Below the pieces are notes generated by a model, which searched no databases, was not told the origin of the DNA, and saw only the letters and a list, made by a program, of their open reading frames with translations. Made by a program: the position numbers and the translations under genes. Shown here piece by piece: positions 46,191-54,911 of a stretch of DNA of 64,000 nucleotides (its first letter is position 1; each line of letters starts with the position of its first letter). This DNA comes from Saccharopolyspora sp. NFXS83 (GTDB lineage: Bacteria; Actinomycetota; Actinomycetes; Mycobacteriales; Pseudonocardiaceae), in the NCBI RefSeq assembly GCF_026241095.1, contig NZ_JAPFGB010000002.1, positions 115,823-179,822 on the forward strand, in the 5' to 3' direction.

Positions 46191-47420
46191 GTGCTGATCC
46201 GATATCTGCTTTCGCACGGGCTCTCGCTGCTCGGGAACTCCATTGCGGCGATCGCCCTCCCTTGGCTGGTGCTCATCCGCACCGGGGACGCCGCGGTGGC
46301 CGGCATGGTCGCCGCAGTCAGCGCACTCCCGATGTTGCTGGCCGCCGTGACCGGAGGCGTGATCATCGATCGCTTCGGCCGGCGGCGGTCGTCGGTGGGA
46401 GCGGACATCGCCTCCGCGGCGGCTGTCGCCGCGCTGCCGCTGGTCGACCAGCTCTCCGGGCTCACCGTCGCCTGGTTCGTCGTCCTGGGCGTCGCGGGCG
46501 CGATCTTCGACGTACCTGGGATGACAGCGCGGGAAGCGCTCGCACCCGACGTGGCCGCCGCCGCTGGTGTCAGCATCGAGCGGCTGGGGGGTCTGCGGGA
46601 GGGGATCAGCGGCGTCGTGCTGATCGCCGGCCCGGCCGCGGCCGGTGCAGCGATCTCGTTGCTCGATCCGGCGACCGTGCTGTGGGCGACGGCGGGCTGC
46701 TCAGCCCTCGCCGCGTTGACCACGGCGACGCTGCCCGCGGGCGTCGGTGCCGCGGCGAAGACCGAGCGCGAGTCCGGCTCTCGTCGTCGTCGCGCGCTGA
46801 ACGATCTGGTGCACGGCTTCAACGCACTCCGCGGAGACCGGGTCATCGCCACGCTGACCTTGGTCTCGACGGGAAGCTTGTTCATCATCGGCCCGTTGCA
46901 GAACCTGGTTCTCCCGGTGCACCTCGTGGCGATCGACTCGCCAGGAGGTTTCGGCCTGGTCGTGGCCTTCATGGCCTTGGGCGGAATCGCCGGATCGAGC
47001 GTGTACGCCGCAGTCGGAGCCCGCTTCCCGCGGCGCACCTTGTTCGTGTTCGTGCAGATCACGACCGCCGTGGGCACAGTCGGCATGGCCCTGCTGCTCC
47101 CGACACCGCTGCTGCTCGCCGCCGCCGCGGTGGCCGGGTTCGGGGCCGGTCCGCTGCCCGCGCTGCTGCTCGTGCTCGTCACGGAGCGCATTGCGGAACA
47201 AGCGCGCGGACGGGTCATGGGCTTGCAGAACGCGGTGACGATATCGGCGGTGCCGTTGGGGACGCTCGCGTCCGGGCTGCTGATCGAGGGGATCGGCTTG
47301 CGGCCCACCGGCGCGTTGCTCGGCGCCGCGTGGGTGTTGGTGGCGGTGGTCACGCTGCTCCTGCCGACACTGCGCGACCTGGATGCGGAGCCGGACGTCG
47401 CCGTCGCGCAGGAACGGTGA
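46191..47420 (+). CDS. Major facilitator superfamily transporter (BtmA/BotT-like exporter?)
   Basis: 409 aa, twelve predicted hydrophobic segments by eye, starting LIRYLLSHGLSLLGNSIAAI, with the MFS loop between helices 2 and 3 (GGVIIDRFGRRRS). Probably exports bottromycin and gives self-resistance, since known clusters contain one MFS gene. It may also serve the adjacent peptide/YcaO product. GTG 46191 has no clear ribosome-binding site. A TAGAAT box at 46116-46121 may be a -10 element, or CATACT directly before the GTG may drive a leaderless message. It ends 2 bp from the end of the truncated glutaminase gene. Confidence 0.85.
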   Translation: MLIRYLLSHGLSLLGNSIAAIALPWLVLIRTGDAAVAGMVAAVSALPMLLAAVTGGVIIDRFGRRRSSVGADIASAAAVAALPLVDQLSGLTVAWFVVLGVAGAIFDVPGMTAREALAPDVAAAAGVSIERLGGLREGISGVVLIAGPAAAGAAISLLDPATVLWATAGCSALAALTTATLPAGVGAAAKTERESGSRRRRALNDLVHGFNALRGDRVIATLTLVSTGSLFIIGPLQNLVLPVHLVAIDSPGGFGLVVAFMALGGIAGSSVYAAVGARFPRRTLFVFVQITTAVGTVGMALLLPTPLLLAAAAVAGFGAGPLPALLLVLVTERIAEQARGRVMGLQNAVTISAVPLGTLASGLLIEGIGLRPTGALLGAAWVLVAVVTLLLPTLRDLDAEPDVAVAQER

Positions 47421-47421
47421 C

Positions 47422-48228
47422 TCACGCGCCGCGGCCCGTCGGGGCTCCGGTTCTACGAGCCCGGCGGCCGGCGTCAACGCCGCCGGGCTCGTGGTCGGAC
47501 GAACGGACAGGTGAACCGGTTACCCGCGAACGGTTCGAGGCAGTGATCTCCTCCGCGAATCGCGAAGCGGATCGGCCGGAACGCGGTAGCTCCGCCCGGG
47601 ACTCGAGCGGAGCCGCCGCAGGCCGTTCCAGGTCGCGGCAGCTCATCTCGATCGAGCACTGCCGGACGTACTGGTCGAGCACGGTCGCCACCGGGTTGCG
47701 CATGTTGCCGTAGGACGCCATGAAGTGGGTCAGGGCCAGGTTGCGGTCCCCGTGGGCCGCTTCGGAAGCGGCCACCTCCTCATCGACCCGCAAGTCCGGG
47801 TTGCCGCTTTCGGCGCGCAGGAAAGCGAGCAGTTCACCGGTGGCATCACCCGCCAGCGAAACCAGCTCGTCCGTGACCGTCAACGCGCCCGCGTTGATGA
47901 ACGGGTTCCGCGGAATCCCCCGTTCGTGCTCCAGCTGGACCAGCGAGTTGAACGCATTGCCCGACGGCTCCCGCCCGACCCGCCTCCACAACGACTCGTC
48001 ACCACCACCGGCCAGCACGAGCGCGAGGGTGAAGACCTTCGAGATGCTCTGCGCCGAGAACGGCGCCTCCCACTCACCGGCCCCGTGCACACGACCCTCG
48101 AGATCGGCGAACGCGATACCGAAACGGCCCGGGTCGACCCGCGCGAGCGCCGGGATGTAATCCGCGGCCGACCCCGCTCCCCGCAGCGGAGCCACCTCAT
48201 CGACGATCCGCCCGAGCAACCGGTCCAA
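47422..48228 (-). pseudogene. Glutaminase A family, C-terminally truncated
   Basis: Beta-lactamase-fold glutaminase (Gln to Glu plus ammonia). The first 200 of 268 residues are typical: QSISKVF with the Ser-x-x-Lys nucleophile, GNAFNSL, NPFINAGALTVTDELV and QCSIEMSCRDL. After DLERPAAAPLES the similarity stops. The usual last 80-100 residues, including the catalytic Tyr region and the GKSGVGGG-type loop, are absent and are not visible in another frame. Intact family members are about 305-330 aa. Its stop abuts the MFS gene. I take it as a decayed housekeeping gene at a junction between clusters. Confidence 0.6.
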
Positions 48229-48267
48229 AGCAGCGAATTCCCGACCGTGCTGCGGAATCCCATCCGA

Positions 48268-49605
48268 TCACGGTGGTGGTAGCGGGCCGTCGAGGACGCG
48301 GTCGACAGCCGCTCGCGCGTCCACGACACCGTGCCCGTACGACGGGTTGGGCCACGGCAGGCCGCCCTCGCCGACGGACGTGCTCGCCGTGTCCTCGATG
48401 ACCTGCTTCACCTGCGCCGCGGTCAGCTGCACGTTGCAGGAGATGAGCAGCGCCGCGACGCCGGAGACGAACGCCGCGGCGGGTGAGGTCCCGGTCGACG
48501 AACCGTATTGCGGGGAACCGAAGCTCGCCCACAGGTCCAGGCCCGCGATGTTCTTCCCCGGTGCGGTCACGCTGATGTGCGTGCCGGTGTTCGACCCCTG
48601 CGAGCCGCCCTGCACCCATCGGAACCGCTGCTTCTGGATCGCGCCGACCGCGATGACGCCGGGATAGGCGGCGGGGTAGAGCGGGACGTTGTTGTTGAAG
48701 TTCCCCATCCCCGCGACCAGCACCGTCCTGGCCTGCAACGCGTACTGCACGGCGTCGCTGAGGTGCTTCGCGTTGGCGGGGCTGTACAAGCTGAGGTTGA
48801 CCACGTGGGACCACTCCCCGCCCCATTTGACGGCCTTCGCCAGCTCGTCGGTGTTCAAAGCGCTGCCCAGTTCGCCGGTGACCTGGTGGAGCGTGCGGCA
48901 CACGACCCGGCCGGCCCGGATGGCCCCGGCCCAGGTCGTTCCGGCGACTCCCACGCCATTGTTCGTGGCGGCCCCGAGGATGCCCGCCATCGCGGTGCCG
49001 TGGCCCGCCTCGTCCTGCGGATCGTCGTCGGGGGTGGTGAAGTCCCCGACGCGCTGGAAACCGGCGGGTACCGACGGGTTCTCGCAGAAGTCCCAGCCTC
49101 CCAGCAGCCGCGGAGCGAGATCCGGATGCGACTTGTCGCAGCCGCTGTCGATCACGGCGATCTTCGTGAAACCCGCTCCCTTCTGCCGATCCCAGGCCAG
49201 CGGTGCGCGAATGGCGTCCAACCCCCACTGCTCGGCCAGCTTCGGGTCGTTCGGCGTCACCGCCGGGCCACCCATCCCGACTCGTTCGACGTGGGCGACG
49301 CCCGGCGTGGTGGCGAGCACTTGGATGATCGTGGCCAGGTCGACGGTGCCCGCGAAGCGCACGACGTAGGTACCGCGCATGCTCTCGAGCAGCGCGGGGT
49401 CCACGTCGTACGGCTCGATCTCCCGGTAGAGCCGGGTGATGGACTGCACCTGCAAGAACTGCAGCGCGGCGTCGACCAGGTCGACGCCGAAGCTCGTGAA
49501 GACCCCGTCCTGGACGCTGTCGGGCAACGACGGTGGGACCAGCGCGTTGGCTTCGGGCGTGAGCTCCACCGCGATCTTGTCGGGCGCGTAGATCTCGACC
49601 GGCAT
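48268..49605 (-). CDS. Subtilisin-like serine protease (S8)
   Basis: 445 aa, no secretion signal, with an N-terminal propeptide-like region (YVVRFAGTVDLATIIQVL, TTPGVAHVERV). The full triad is present: Asp in IAVIDSGCDKSHPDL, His in EAGHGTAMAGIL, oxyanion Asn in VAGMGNFNNN and Ser in GTSPAAAFVSGVAALL. It lacks the PatA/PatG C-terminal domain of the two neighbouring proteases. ATG 49605 has GGAGG upstream. Last gene of the leftward operon containing the cyanobactin-like precursors. It may cut the precursor leaders or the linear product; this is inferred from position only. Confidence 0.9.
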   Translation of the reverse strand: MPVEIYAPDKIAVELTPEANALVPPSLPDSVQDGVFTSFGVDLVDAALQFLQVQSITRLYREIEPYDVDPALLESMRGTYVVRFAGTVDLATIIQVLATTPGVAHVERVGMGGPAVTPNDPKLAEQWGLDAIRAPLAWDRQKGAGFTKIAVIDSGCDKSHPDLAPRLLGGWDFCENPSVPAGFQRVGDFTTPDDDPQDEAGHGTAMAGILGAATNNGVGVAGTTWAGAIRAGRVVCRTLHQVTGELGSALNTDELAKAVKWGGEWSHVVNLSLYSPANAKHLSDAVQYALQARTVLVAGMGNFNNNVPLYPAAYPGVIAVGAIQKQRFRWVQGGSQGSNTGTHISVTAPGKNIAGLDLWASFGSPQYGSSTGTSPAAAFVSGVAALLISCNVQLTAAQVKQVIEDTASTSVGEGGLPWPNPSYGHGVVDARAAVDRVLDGPLPPP

Positions 49606-49705
49606 GGCCGCCCTCCTCTGCTTCCCGGGGGTGCCACTGCTGCGCGCGCGGCACCCGTGTGCGAGTGCCTGTTCAACTGTGCTCACTTCGCCGGGAGCTC
49701 GGAGT

Positions 49706-51616
49706 TCACCCCTCGCCGCGCCGGCTCTCCGGCCACATCCGGATCTCCCCCAAGGTGACCGGAACGATGTCGCTGACGTCGATGGTGAACCGGTGGACCC
49801 TGCCCGCGCGGTCGTCATCGTCGGGGTCGACGTAGCGCAGCGCGATCTCCCAGCAGTCGCTGCCCATGCGGCAGAACGGGCTCTTCTCGACGTCGATCGA
49901 ATCCAGCTCCATGCCCGCGGCCATCGCGGAAGCGAGTGCCCGCACGGCTTGGATCGGGTTCGTGGCTGCGAAGTTCAACGCTCGGTCCGGGGGACGCCGC
50001 CCCAGGTTGCGCTCGGAGAAGTAGATCCGCTCCAGGAACTGCCGCACGGGCACCTTGAGCCGATCCGTGCGCTGGACCTCCACCCCGGCGGCGGCGATGG
50101 CCTGGTCCACCAGGTGATCGATGTTCCACCCGCACAGCCCCCGCTTGTGCACGATCTTGACGACCGGCACGAGCTGCCCGGACAGCAGGGCGACACGGCG
50201 GGCCACGACGTGGCCGGGCACCGCGACCCGCTCGATGGTCATGCTCGGCGGGGCGCCGTTCGACGCGGTGCCAGCGCCGCCGGGTTCGCCACTGTCCTCG
50301 GCGTCGAGCGGTTTCACCGAGACCGCCGCGGACTGAGCCGCCAGCAGCGCCACCAGCTGCCGGTGGATCGGGGCGGCGTAGGAGCCGGCGGGCCGGAGCG
50401 CGTAGGCGGGAACGTCGTCCGCGGCGCGCAGCGTCCAGGTCAGCCCTTTCGCCGCCTCCGGTACTCGCACCAGCAGCCGGACGAGCTGGCGGACGTCGTA
50501 GGGGTCGGCTGCCTGGACGCCGAGGTGCTGCCGGATCGCCGCGCTGAACCAATCCCGCCGGGTTTCGCCGTCGAAGTCGTAACCGAGCGAACCCAACGCG
50601 TAGACGAGGTGCTTGCGCCTGCGGCCAGTCGTGCCGGCGGCGGGCACGACCGAATCGGCCTCCGGAACGGCGGTGGCCTCGATGCCCGTCCGCGCGCAGC
50701 CGGAGGACGCAGGACGGACGAGCCGCATCGCCGCCGGGATGTCGAGCTGGCCCGCGAGGCACCGTTCGGGATCGCCCTGGGCCTGTTCGGGCGCGCACCG
50801 CGCGGCCCCGCGGATCAGTGCGTCGCGCACCGCGATCGAATTCGCGGGCAGGCCGTTCTCGCGCCGCAGGCTCGTCAGCAGCGCTGCGACACCGCTGACG
50901 ACGGGAGCCGCCACGCTCGTCCCCTTGTGGCTCGCGGTCCCGCCGCCCGGTTCAGCGGCGCGCACCATGTCGCCGGGAGCCGTGACGCCGTGGTCGCGGT
51001 ACTGCGGCCCCCAGTTGCTGAACTTGAACACGGTGCGCTGCCCGTCGAAGGCCCCGACGGCGAGCACCTCCGGCAGCACCGCGGGTACCGCCCGGTGCTC
51101 GCCGTGGTCGTTGCCCGCCGGAGCGACGATCAGGACACCCGCTCGCGCCGCCTGTCTGATCGCCCGCTTGAGCAGGTCGCTGGTGTCGTCGGACCGCGTC
51201 GGGTGCGTCCCGGAGAAGTGGATGACGTTCGCGCCCTCGCCGACCAGGGCGTTGATGGCGCGGGTCGCGTTCATCGGGTCCAGCGCCGTTGCCTCGTCGC
51301 GCAGCGCCGGGACCACGAGACCCCGGCACCTGGGCGCCAGTCCCCGCACCGGGCCGCCGTGCTGGCCGAACAGCATGCTGGCCACGAACGTGCCGTGTTC
51401 TACGTAGGGCTCCTCGGGCTCCACCTGAGGCAACCAGCTGGGCTCGATCAGGGTGAGGTCGGCGCCGCGGAAACACGGGTGGGCGAGATCTGGCGGCCCT
51501 TCGACGAGCCCGATGGTGACTCCGGGATCGCCGAGCGTCTCCCGCCACAGCTCCCGGACGCCAGGGAGGTCCTCGATCTCGGCGGCCCGGGCGGGCGCTC
51601 GCGCCGGGCCGGGCAT
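49706..51616 (-). CDS. PatA/PatG-type cyanobactin protease homologue (catalytic Asp to Glu)
   Basis: 636 aa: an S8 protease domain (about 1-290) joined to the C-terminal domain of the cyanobactin PatA/PatG family, seen in LLSGQLVPVVKI, FLERIYFSERNLG, ALNFAATNP, IDVEKSPFCRMGSDCWEI and FTIDVSDIVPVTLGE. His (EHGTFVASMLFG), Asn (APAGNDHGEH) and Ser (KGTSVAAPVVSG) are kept. The triad Asp is replaced by Glu39 (IGLVEGPPD, codon GAA), so activity may be altered. Only 35 residues separate Glu39 and His74, which leaves no room for the capping-helix insert of the PatG macrocyclase. ATG 51616 overlaps the stop of the 69-residue gene as TGATG. Confidence 0.9.
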   Translation of the reverse strand: MPGPARAPARAAEIEDLPGVRELWRETLGDPGVTIGLVEGPPDLAHPCFRGADLTLIEPSWLPQVEPEEPYVEHGTFVASMLFGQHGGPVRGLAPRCRGLVVPALRDEATALDPMNATRAINALVGEGANVIHFSGTHPTRSDDTSDLLKRAIRQAARAGVLIVAPAGNDHGEHRAVPAVLPEVLAVGAFDGQRTVFKFSNWGPQYRDHGVTAPGDMVRAAEPGGGTASHKGTSVAAPVVSGVAALLTSLRRENGLPANSIAVRDALIRGAARCAPEQAQGDPERCLAGQLDIPAAMRLVRPASSGCARTGIEATAVPEADSVVPAAGTTGRRRKHLVYALGSLGYDFDGETRRDWFSAAIRQHLGVQAADPYDVRQLVRLLVRVPEAAKGLTWTLRAADDVPAYALRPAGSYAAPIHRQLVALLAAQSAAVSVKPLDAEDSGEPGGAGTASNGAPPSMTIERVAVPGHVVARRVALLSGQLVPVVKIVHKRGLCGWNIDHLVDQAIAAAGVEVQRTDRLKVPVRQFLERIYFSERNLGRRPPDRALNFAATNPIQAVRALASAMAAGMELDSIDVEKSPFCRMGSDCWEIALRYVDPDDDDRAGRVHRFTIDVSDIVPVTLGEIRMWPESRRGEG

Positions 51617-51825
51617 CAGCCGCGGCCCGGCCGGGCCGACACCCGCATCGCTGCGGCGCCGGGCATCGCGAACCACTGCGGGTCGTTGAAGTTGGCGTCG
51701 AGTCCCAGCATGACCTGCATGGTGACCTTCTGATCATCGGTCAGTTCATCGACGTCGCCGAAGAACTCCTCGGCGCGGACCAGTTCCGGTCGGCGGACCG
51801 GTGGGGCTTGGACCGGGAAGCTCAT
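51616..51825 (-). CDS. 69-residue protein between the two PatA/PatG-type proteases, unknown function
   Basis: A strong ribosome-binding site (AAGGAGGGGG) precedes ATG 51825, and the stop overlaps the next start, so it is surely translated. The start MSFPVQAPPVRRPEL resembles the APVxR leader element of the downstream-cut precursors. The middle is acidic (EEFFGDVDELTDDQK) and the end is LGLDANFNDPQWFAMPG. It has no G-x-x-x-S and no FA-x-D-D tail. It could be a fourth, diverged substrate or a small accessory protein like the PatB/PatC proteins of cyanobactin clusters. I recognise no family. Confidence 0.85.
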   Translation of the reverse strand: MSFPVQAPPVRRPELVRAEEFFGDVDELTDDQKVTMQVMLGLDANFNDPQWFAMPGAAAMRVSARPGRG

Positions 51826-51847
51826 GACCGCCCCCTCCTTAGCATCG

Positions 51848-54181
51848 TCAGGACTCCTGCCAGGTTCGCGGCTCGCCCACGGCGACGGGCACGAGGTCGC
51901 TGACATCGATGGTGTAACGCCACACCCGTCTCGCCCGCTTCGAGTTCTCGGGGTCGAAGAACCGCAACTTCACGTCCCAGCTGTCGCTGTCGACTCGCCC
52001 GTACGGGCTCTTCTCGACCTCGACGGAATCGAGGAACATCTTGTCCTTGGCCGCCCGCGACAGCGGGGTGATGTTGTTGAACGCGTTGGTGGCGGCGGCG
52101 TTCAACGCCCTGTCCTGGGAAATGGTGCCGAGATTGCGCAGGTCGTAGTAAATCCGGTTCAGGAAGTCGCGCAGCATCTCCTCGACCTGCTGTTCCAGAG
52201 ACGCCTCCGGATCACCGGTCTGCTGCTGGGTTTCTTCCTTCCCGAGCGCGGGATTCGCCCGGAACGCGGCAACAGTGGCTTCCTTGATGAGCTTGTTCAC
52301 GTTCCACCCGAACACGCCGCGCGGCTGCTCCGCGTCCACGACGGGCACGGCCTGCCCGGAGAACAACTTGACCGTGCGGCCCGCGAGGCGGCCGGCCAGG
52401 CCGACGCGTTCGATGCGCGGCACTCGGCCCTGGCTTCCCGGCTCCCTCGCGAGCTTCCGCGCGAACCGCGGTTCCGCGTTCAGGATTTCGCCGACCCGCG
52501 GATATCCGTCCGCGGCCAGTTGGCCCGCCAGCAGGAAGATGAATTCGTCGTACACCGAAGCCGCGTACGGGCCGCTAGGTTCGAAGCTGTAGATCGGCGT
52601 GAGTTCGAGGTTCAGCGTCCAGATCAGCGCCTTGGCCTCGTCGGCCCGTTTGACGAGGTGCTCCAGCATTTGCACCGGATCGTAGGGGTTCGCGGCGATC
52701 TCGACGGAGTCGGCGGTGCCGCTGATGTCGGTCTGATCGATGCGCGCATTCCGCAACATCTGATATCCAGGGTTCTTGTCATCCGGCGCGATTTCCCCGG
52801 AGTGGTACTCGCCGCGCTCGATGTCCCCGCCGCTGATGCCCTTCCACTCCAGGTCCTCGTCGACCAGGTAGGCGTGTTCCACGTGCCCGCCCACGAGGGT
52901 GCGCCGCTCGCCGCTGGTCCTGATCTCGACCTTGCTGATGGTCGCTTCCTCGATGGTGCTGTCCGAGACGTCGAACCGGCGCGACCCCGGCACCCACTGG
53001 GGCGTCATCTGCTGCTTGAACGAGTCTCGTCGCGCCTCGGTGCCGAAGTCGAAACCGAGCGCACCGATCGCGTACACCAGCGACGCGTACGACTCCTCGG
53101 CCGACATCACCACTTCGGGCACCGGCTCCGGTCTGGGTGGCAGTGCTGCGGCGGCCGGTGGCAGTGGTACCGCCACCTCGGACGGCTGCGGTGCGTCGGC
53201 CGGTGCGCTCCCGCAGGCGCAGTCACCGTCGTCGCCACCGCATCCACACGGTTGCGGTGCGCTCTCCGTCGGTTCGATCTCGATCTCGCCCGTGGTATCG
53301 GCCGACAGCGCGGGCTCGTTCGTGGTCATAGCGCTCACTGCCCTTCTAACGTTGAGTTTCCCGGTCAAGAAGCGAAGGCACGCGACGGGATCGTCCAGCT
53401 CGCACCGGTCGGCGGCGTCGAGGAGGGCGGTCCTCACCTCGGCCGGATCCGGGTCCCGGCCGGATCGCAGCCGGCGACTCAGCAGCAGTGCGGCGACTCC
53501 GGCCACGATCGGCGTGGCCAGGCTGGTGCCGCTCCTGCGGGTGGTACCACCGCCCGGAACGGCGCAGCGGACGTTCTCGCCCGGTGCCAGCAGGCCGTGG
53601 CGTTGGTAGTCCGGCCCCCAGTTGCTGGTGCTCATCGGCCGGCCCGCGTCATCCATGGCACCGACCGCGATGACCGAGGGCAGCGCGGCGGGCACGTGCG
53701 TGCAGAAGCACCCGTCGTTCCCGGCCGCCGCCAGCACCAGCGCACCGCGGTCCTGGCACCGGCGCACCGCCCGTGCCAGGACGTCCTCGGCGGCGGACTC
53801 GGTCAGCTGCCCCCCGCTGATGTTGATCAGGTGTGCGCCGGACTCGGTGGCGAGCTCGATGGCCCTGGCCAGTTCCAGTTGCGAGGTCTTCGGCGCGGAG
53901 AAGACCGGGATGATGATCCCGCTGCACCCGGGCGCCACCCCCGGAACGGCGCTGTCCCGCCCGCCGAAGAGCACGCTCGCGACCGCGGTCCCGTGGGACG
54001 CGTCGGCGGTCTCGGCACCCACCTCCGGCCAGAGCGCCTCGTCCTGCCGCAGCTCGGCTCCGTCCAGGACGGGGTGGTCCAGGTCGACCGGTCCGTCCAG
54101 CACCGCGACGCGGATCCGCTCGTCCCCGGTCGTCTGCTCCCGCAACTCGGCCAGGCCGGGAATGTCGGACAGCTCGCACAT
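51848..54181 (-). CDS. PatA/PatG-type cyanobactin protease homologue (complete triad)
   Basis: 777 aa. S8 domain: Asp29 in VAVLDGPVDLDHP, His63 in DASHGTAVASVLFG, Asn in AAAGNDGCFC and Ser in SGTSLATPIVAGVAALLL. A Cys-rich linker (CGCGGDDGDCACG) follows at about 310-325, then the PatA/PatG C-terminal domain: FSGQAVPVVD, NVNKLIKEATV, FLNRIYYDLRNLG, ALNAAATNAF, VEVEKSPYGRVDSDSWDV and YTIDVSDLVPVAVGE. Asp29-His63 spacing is 34, without the capping insert of PatG macrocyclases. There is no N-terminal oxidase domain. ATG 54181 has GAGGAGG upstream, 87 bp after the last precursor gene. Likely role: leader cleavage of the three adjacent peptides. Confidence 0.92.
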   Translation of the reverse strand: MCELSDIPGLAELREQTTGDERIRVAVLDGPVDLDHPVLDGAELRQDEALWPEVGAETADASHGTAVASVLFGGRDSAVPGVAPGCSGIIIPVFSAPKTSQLELARAIELATESGAHLINISGGQLTESAAEDVLARAVRRCQDRGALVLAAAGNDGCFCTHVPAALPSVIAVGAMDDAGRPMSTSNWGPDYQRHGLLAPGENVRCAVPGGGTTRRSGTSLATPIVAGVAALLLSRRLRSGRDPDPAEVRTALLDAADRCELDDPVACLRFLTGKLNVRRAVSAMTTNEPALSADTTGEIEIEPTESAPQPCGCGGDDGDCACGSAPADAPQPSEVAVPLPPAAAALPPRPEPVPEVVMSAEESYASLVYAIGALGFDFGTEARRDSFKQQMTPQWVPGSRRFDVSDSTIEEATISKVEIRTSGERRTLVGGHVEHAYLVDEDLEWKGISGGDIERGEYHSGEIAPDDKNPGYQMLRNARIDQTDISGTADSVEIAANPYDPVQMLEHLVKRADEAKALIWTLNLELTPIYSFEPSGPYAASVYDEFIFLLAGQLAADGYPRVGEILNAEPRFARKLAREPGSQGRVPRIERVGLAGRLAGRTVKLFSGQAVPVVDAEQPRGVFGWNVNKLIKEATVAAFRANPALGKEETQQQTGDPEASLEQQVEEMLRDFLNRIYYDLRNLGTISQDRALNAAATNAFNNITPLSRAAKDKMFLDSVEVEKSPYGRVDSDSWDVKLRFFDPENSKRARRVWRYTIDVSDLVPVAVGEPRTWQES

Positions 54182-54268
54182 CCGAAGACCCTCCTCATCT
54201 GGCCGGTCGCGGCGACCATCCGGTGGAGTGCCGGCCAGGCCCGCGAGCCCGGCCGGCGTGTCAGGGAA

Positions 54269-54433
54269 TCAATCGTCGTCGTCCGCCGCGAAGTCGAGCG
54301 GAAGATCGACCGGGCCGAGGTTCGCCATCGACTGGCCGGCACCGATTTCGCTGACGGTGACCGCATCCACCGGTTTCCTGGTGACCGGTGCGGAAAGCTG
54401 CGGCGACACCGGTTCGGTGAGTTTCTCGTGCAT
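54269..54433 (-). CDS. Cyanobactin-like precursor peptide 1
   Basis: 54 aa. Leader MHEKLTEPVSPQLSAPVTRK; element GAGQS; predicted core MANLGPVDLPLD; tail FAADDDD. The leader matches the P-Q-x-x-A-P-V-x-R box of anacyclamide/piricyclamide type cyanobactin precursors, and the tail resembles their FAGDDAE signal. Ribosome-binding site AAGGAGGG. Last of three paralogues before the PatA/PatG-type gene. It has the longest core of the three, the only one that begins with Met and ends in Asp. Core borders are inferred by analogy. Confidence 0.85.
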   Translation of the reverse strand: MHEKLTEPVSPQLSAPVTRKPVDAVTVSEIGAGQSMANLGPVDLPLDFAADDDD

Positions 54434-54557
54434 TGCCCTGCTCCCTCCTTCAACATCTGGCGAAATGTCGGATCACATTTCACCGGTGCGCGACCGATCA
54501 GAAATCACATCGCGCTTTTTCTGCTCATTCCACGACGCGCGGCGCACGTCAGCGACA

Positions 54558-54716
54558 TCAGTCGTCGTCATCTTCAGCGAAAGCGATGGAGAACGGACCG
54601 ATCTTGAAGATCGACTGCTCAGCACCGTCCTCGACGGCGGCGACAGCATTTCCCGGCTTCCTGTCCACTGGAGCGGAAAGCTGCGGTGAAACCAATTCAA
54701 TGAGGTTCTCGGACAT
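54558..54716 (-). CDS. Cyanobactin-like precursor peptide 2
   Basis: 52 aa. Leader MSENLIELVSPQLSAPVDRK; element GAEQS; predicted core IFKIGPFSIA; tail FAEDDDD. The leader is nearly identical to the other two copies while the core differs, the usual pattern of precursor paralogues under one set of enzymes. There is no Cys and only one Ser in the core, so no heterocycles are expected. AAAGGAG precedes the start by nine bases. Confidence 0.88.
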   Translation of the reverse strand: MSENLIELVSPQLSAPVDRKPGNAVAAVEDGAEQSIFKIGPFSIAFAEDDDD

Positions 54717-54755
54717 CGTCGAAAACTCCTTTCAGAATTGGGACGCCGAGTCGGA

Positions 54756-54911
54756 TCACTCGTCGTCCGGGGCAAAACCGAGCGGGAAATCCCCGATCGT
54801 GATGATTGACGGATCGACGCCATCCGCCTCGCCCGCGCCCGAGTCCGGCGACCGCCTGGACACGGGCGCGGAAAGCTGCGGCGAGACCACTTCGATAAGG
54901 TCCTCGGACAT
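54756..54911 (-). CDS. Cyanobactin-like precursor peptide 3
   Basis: 51 aa. Leader MSEDLIEVVSPQLSAPVSRR; element GVDPS; predicted core IITIGDFPLG; tail FAPDDE. GVDPS is one conservative change from the GVEPS protease site of patellamide-type precursors, the clearest link to cyanobactins. First gene of the leftward operon, with AAGGGAG upstream and a divergent regulator 480 bp away. Confidence 0.88.
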   Translation of the reverse strand: MSEDLIEVVSPQLSAPVSRRSPDSGAGEADGVDPSIITIGDFPLGFAPDDE

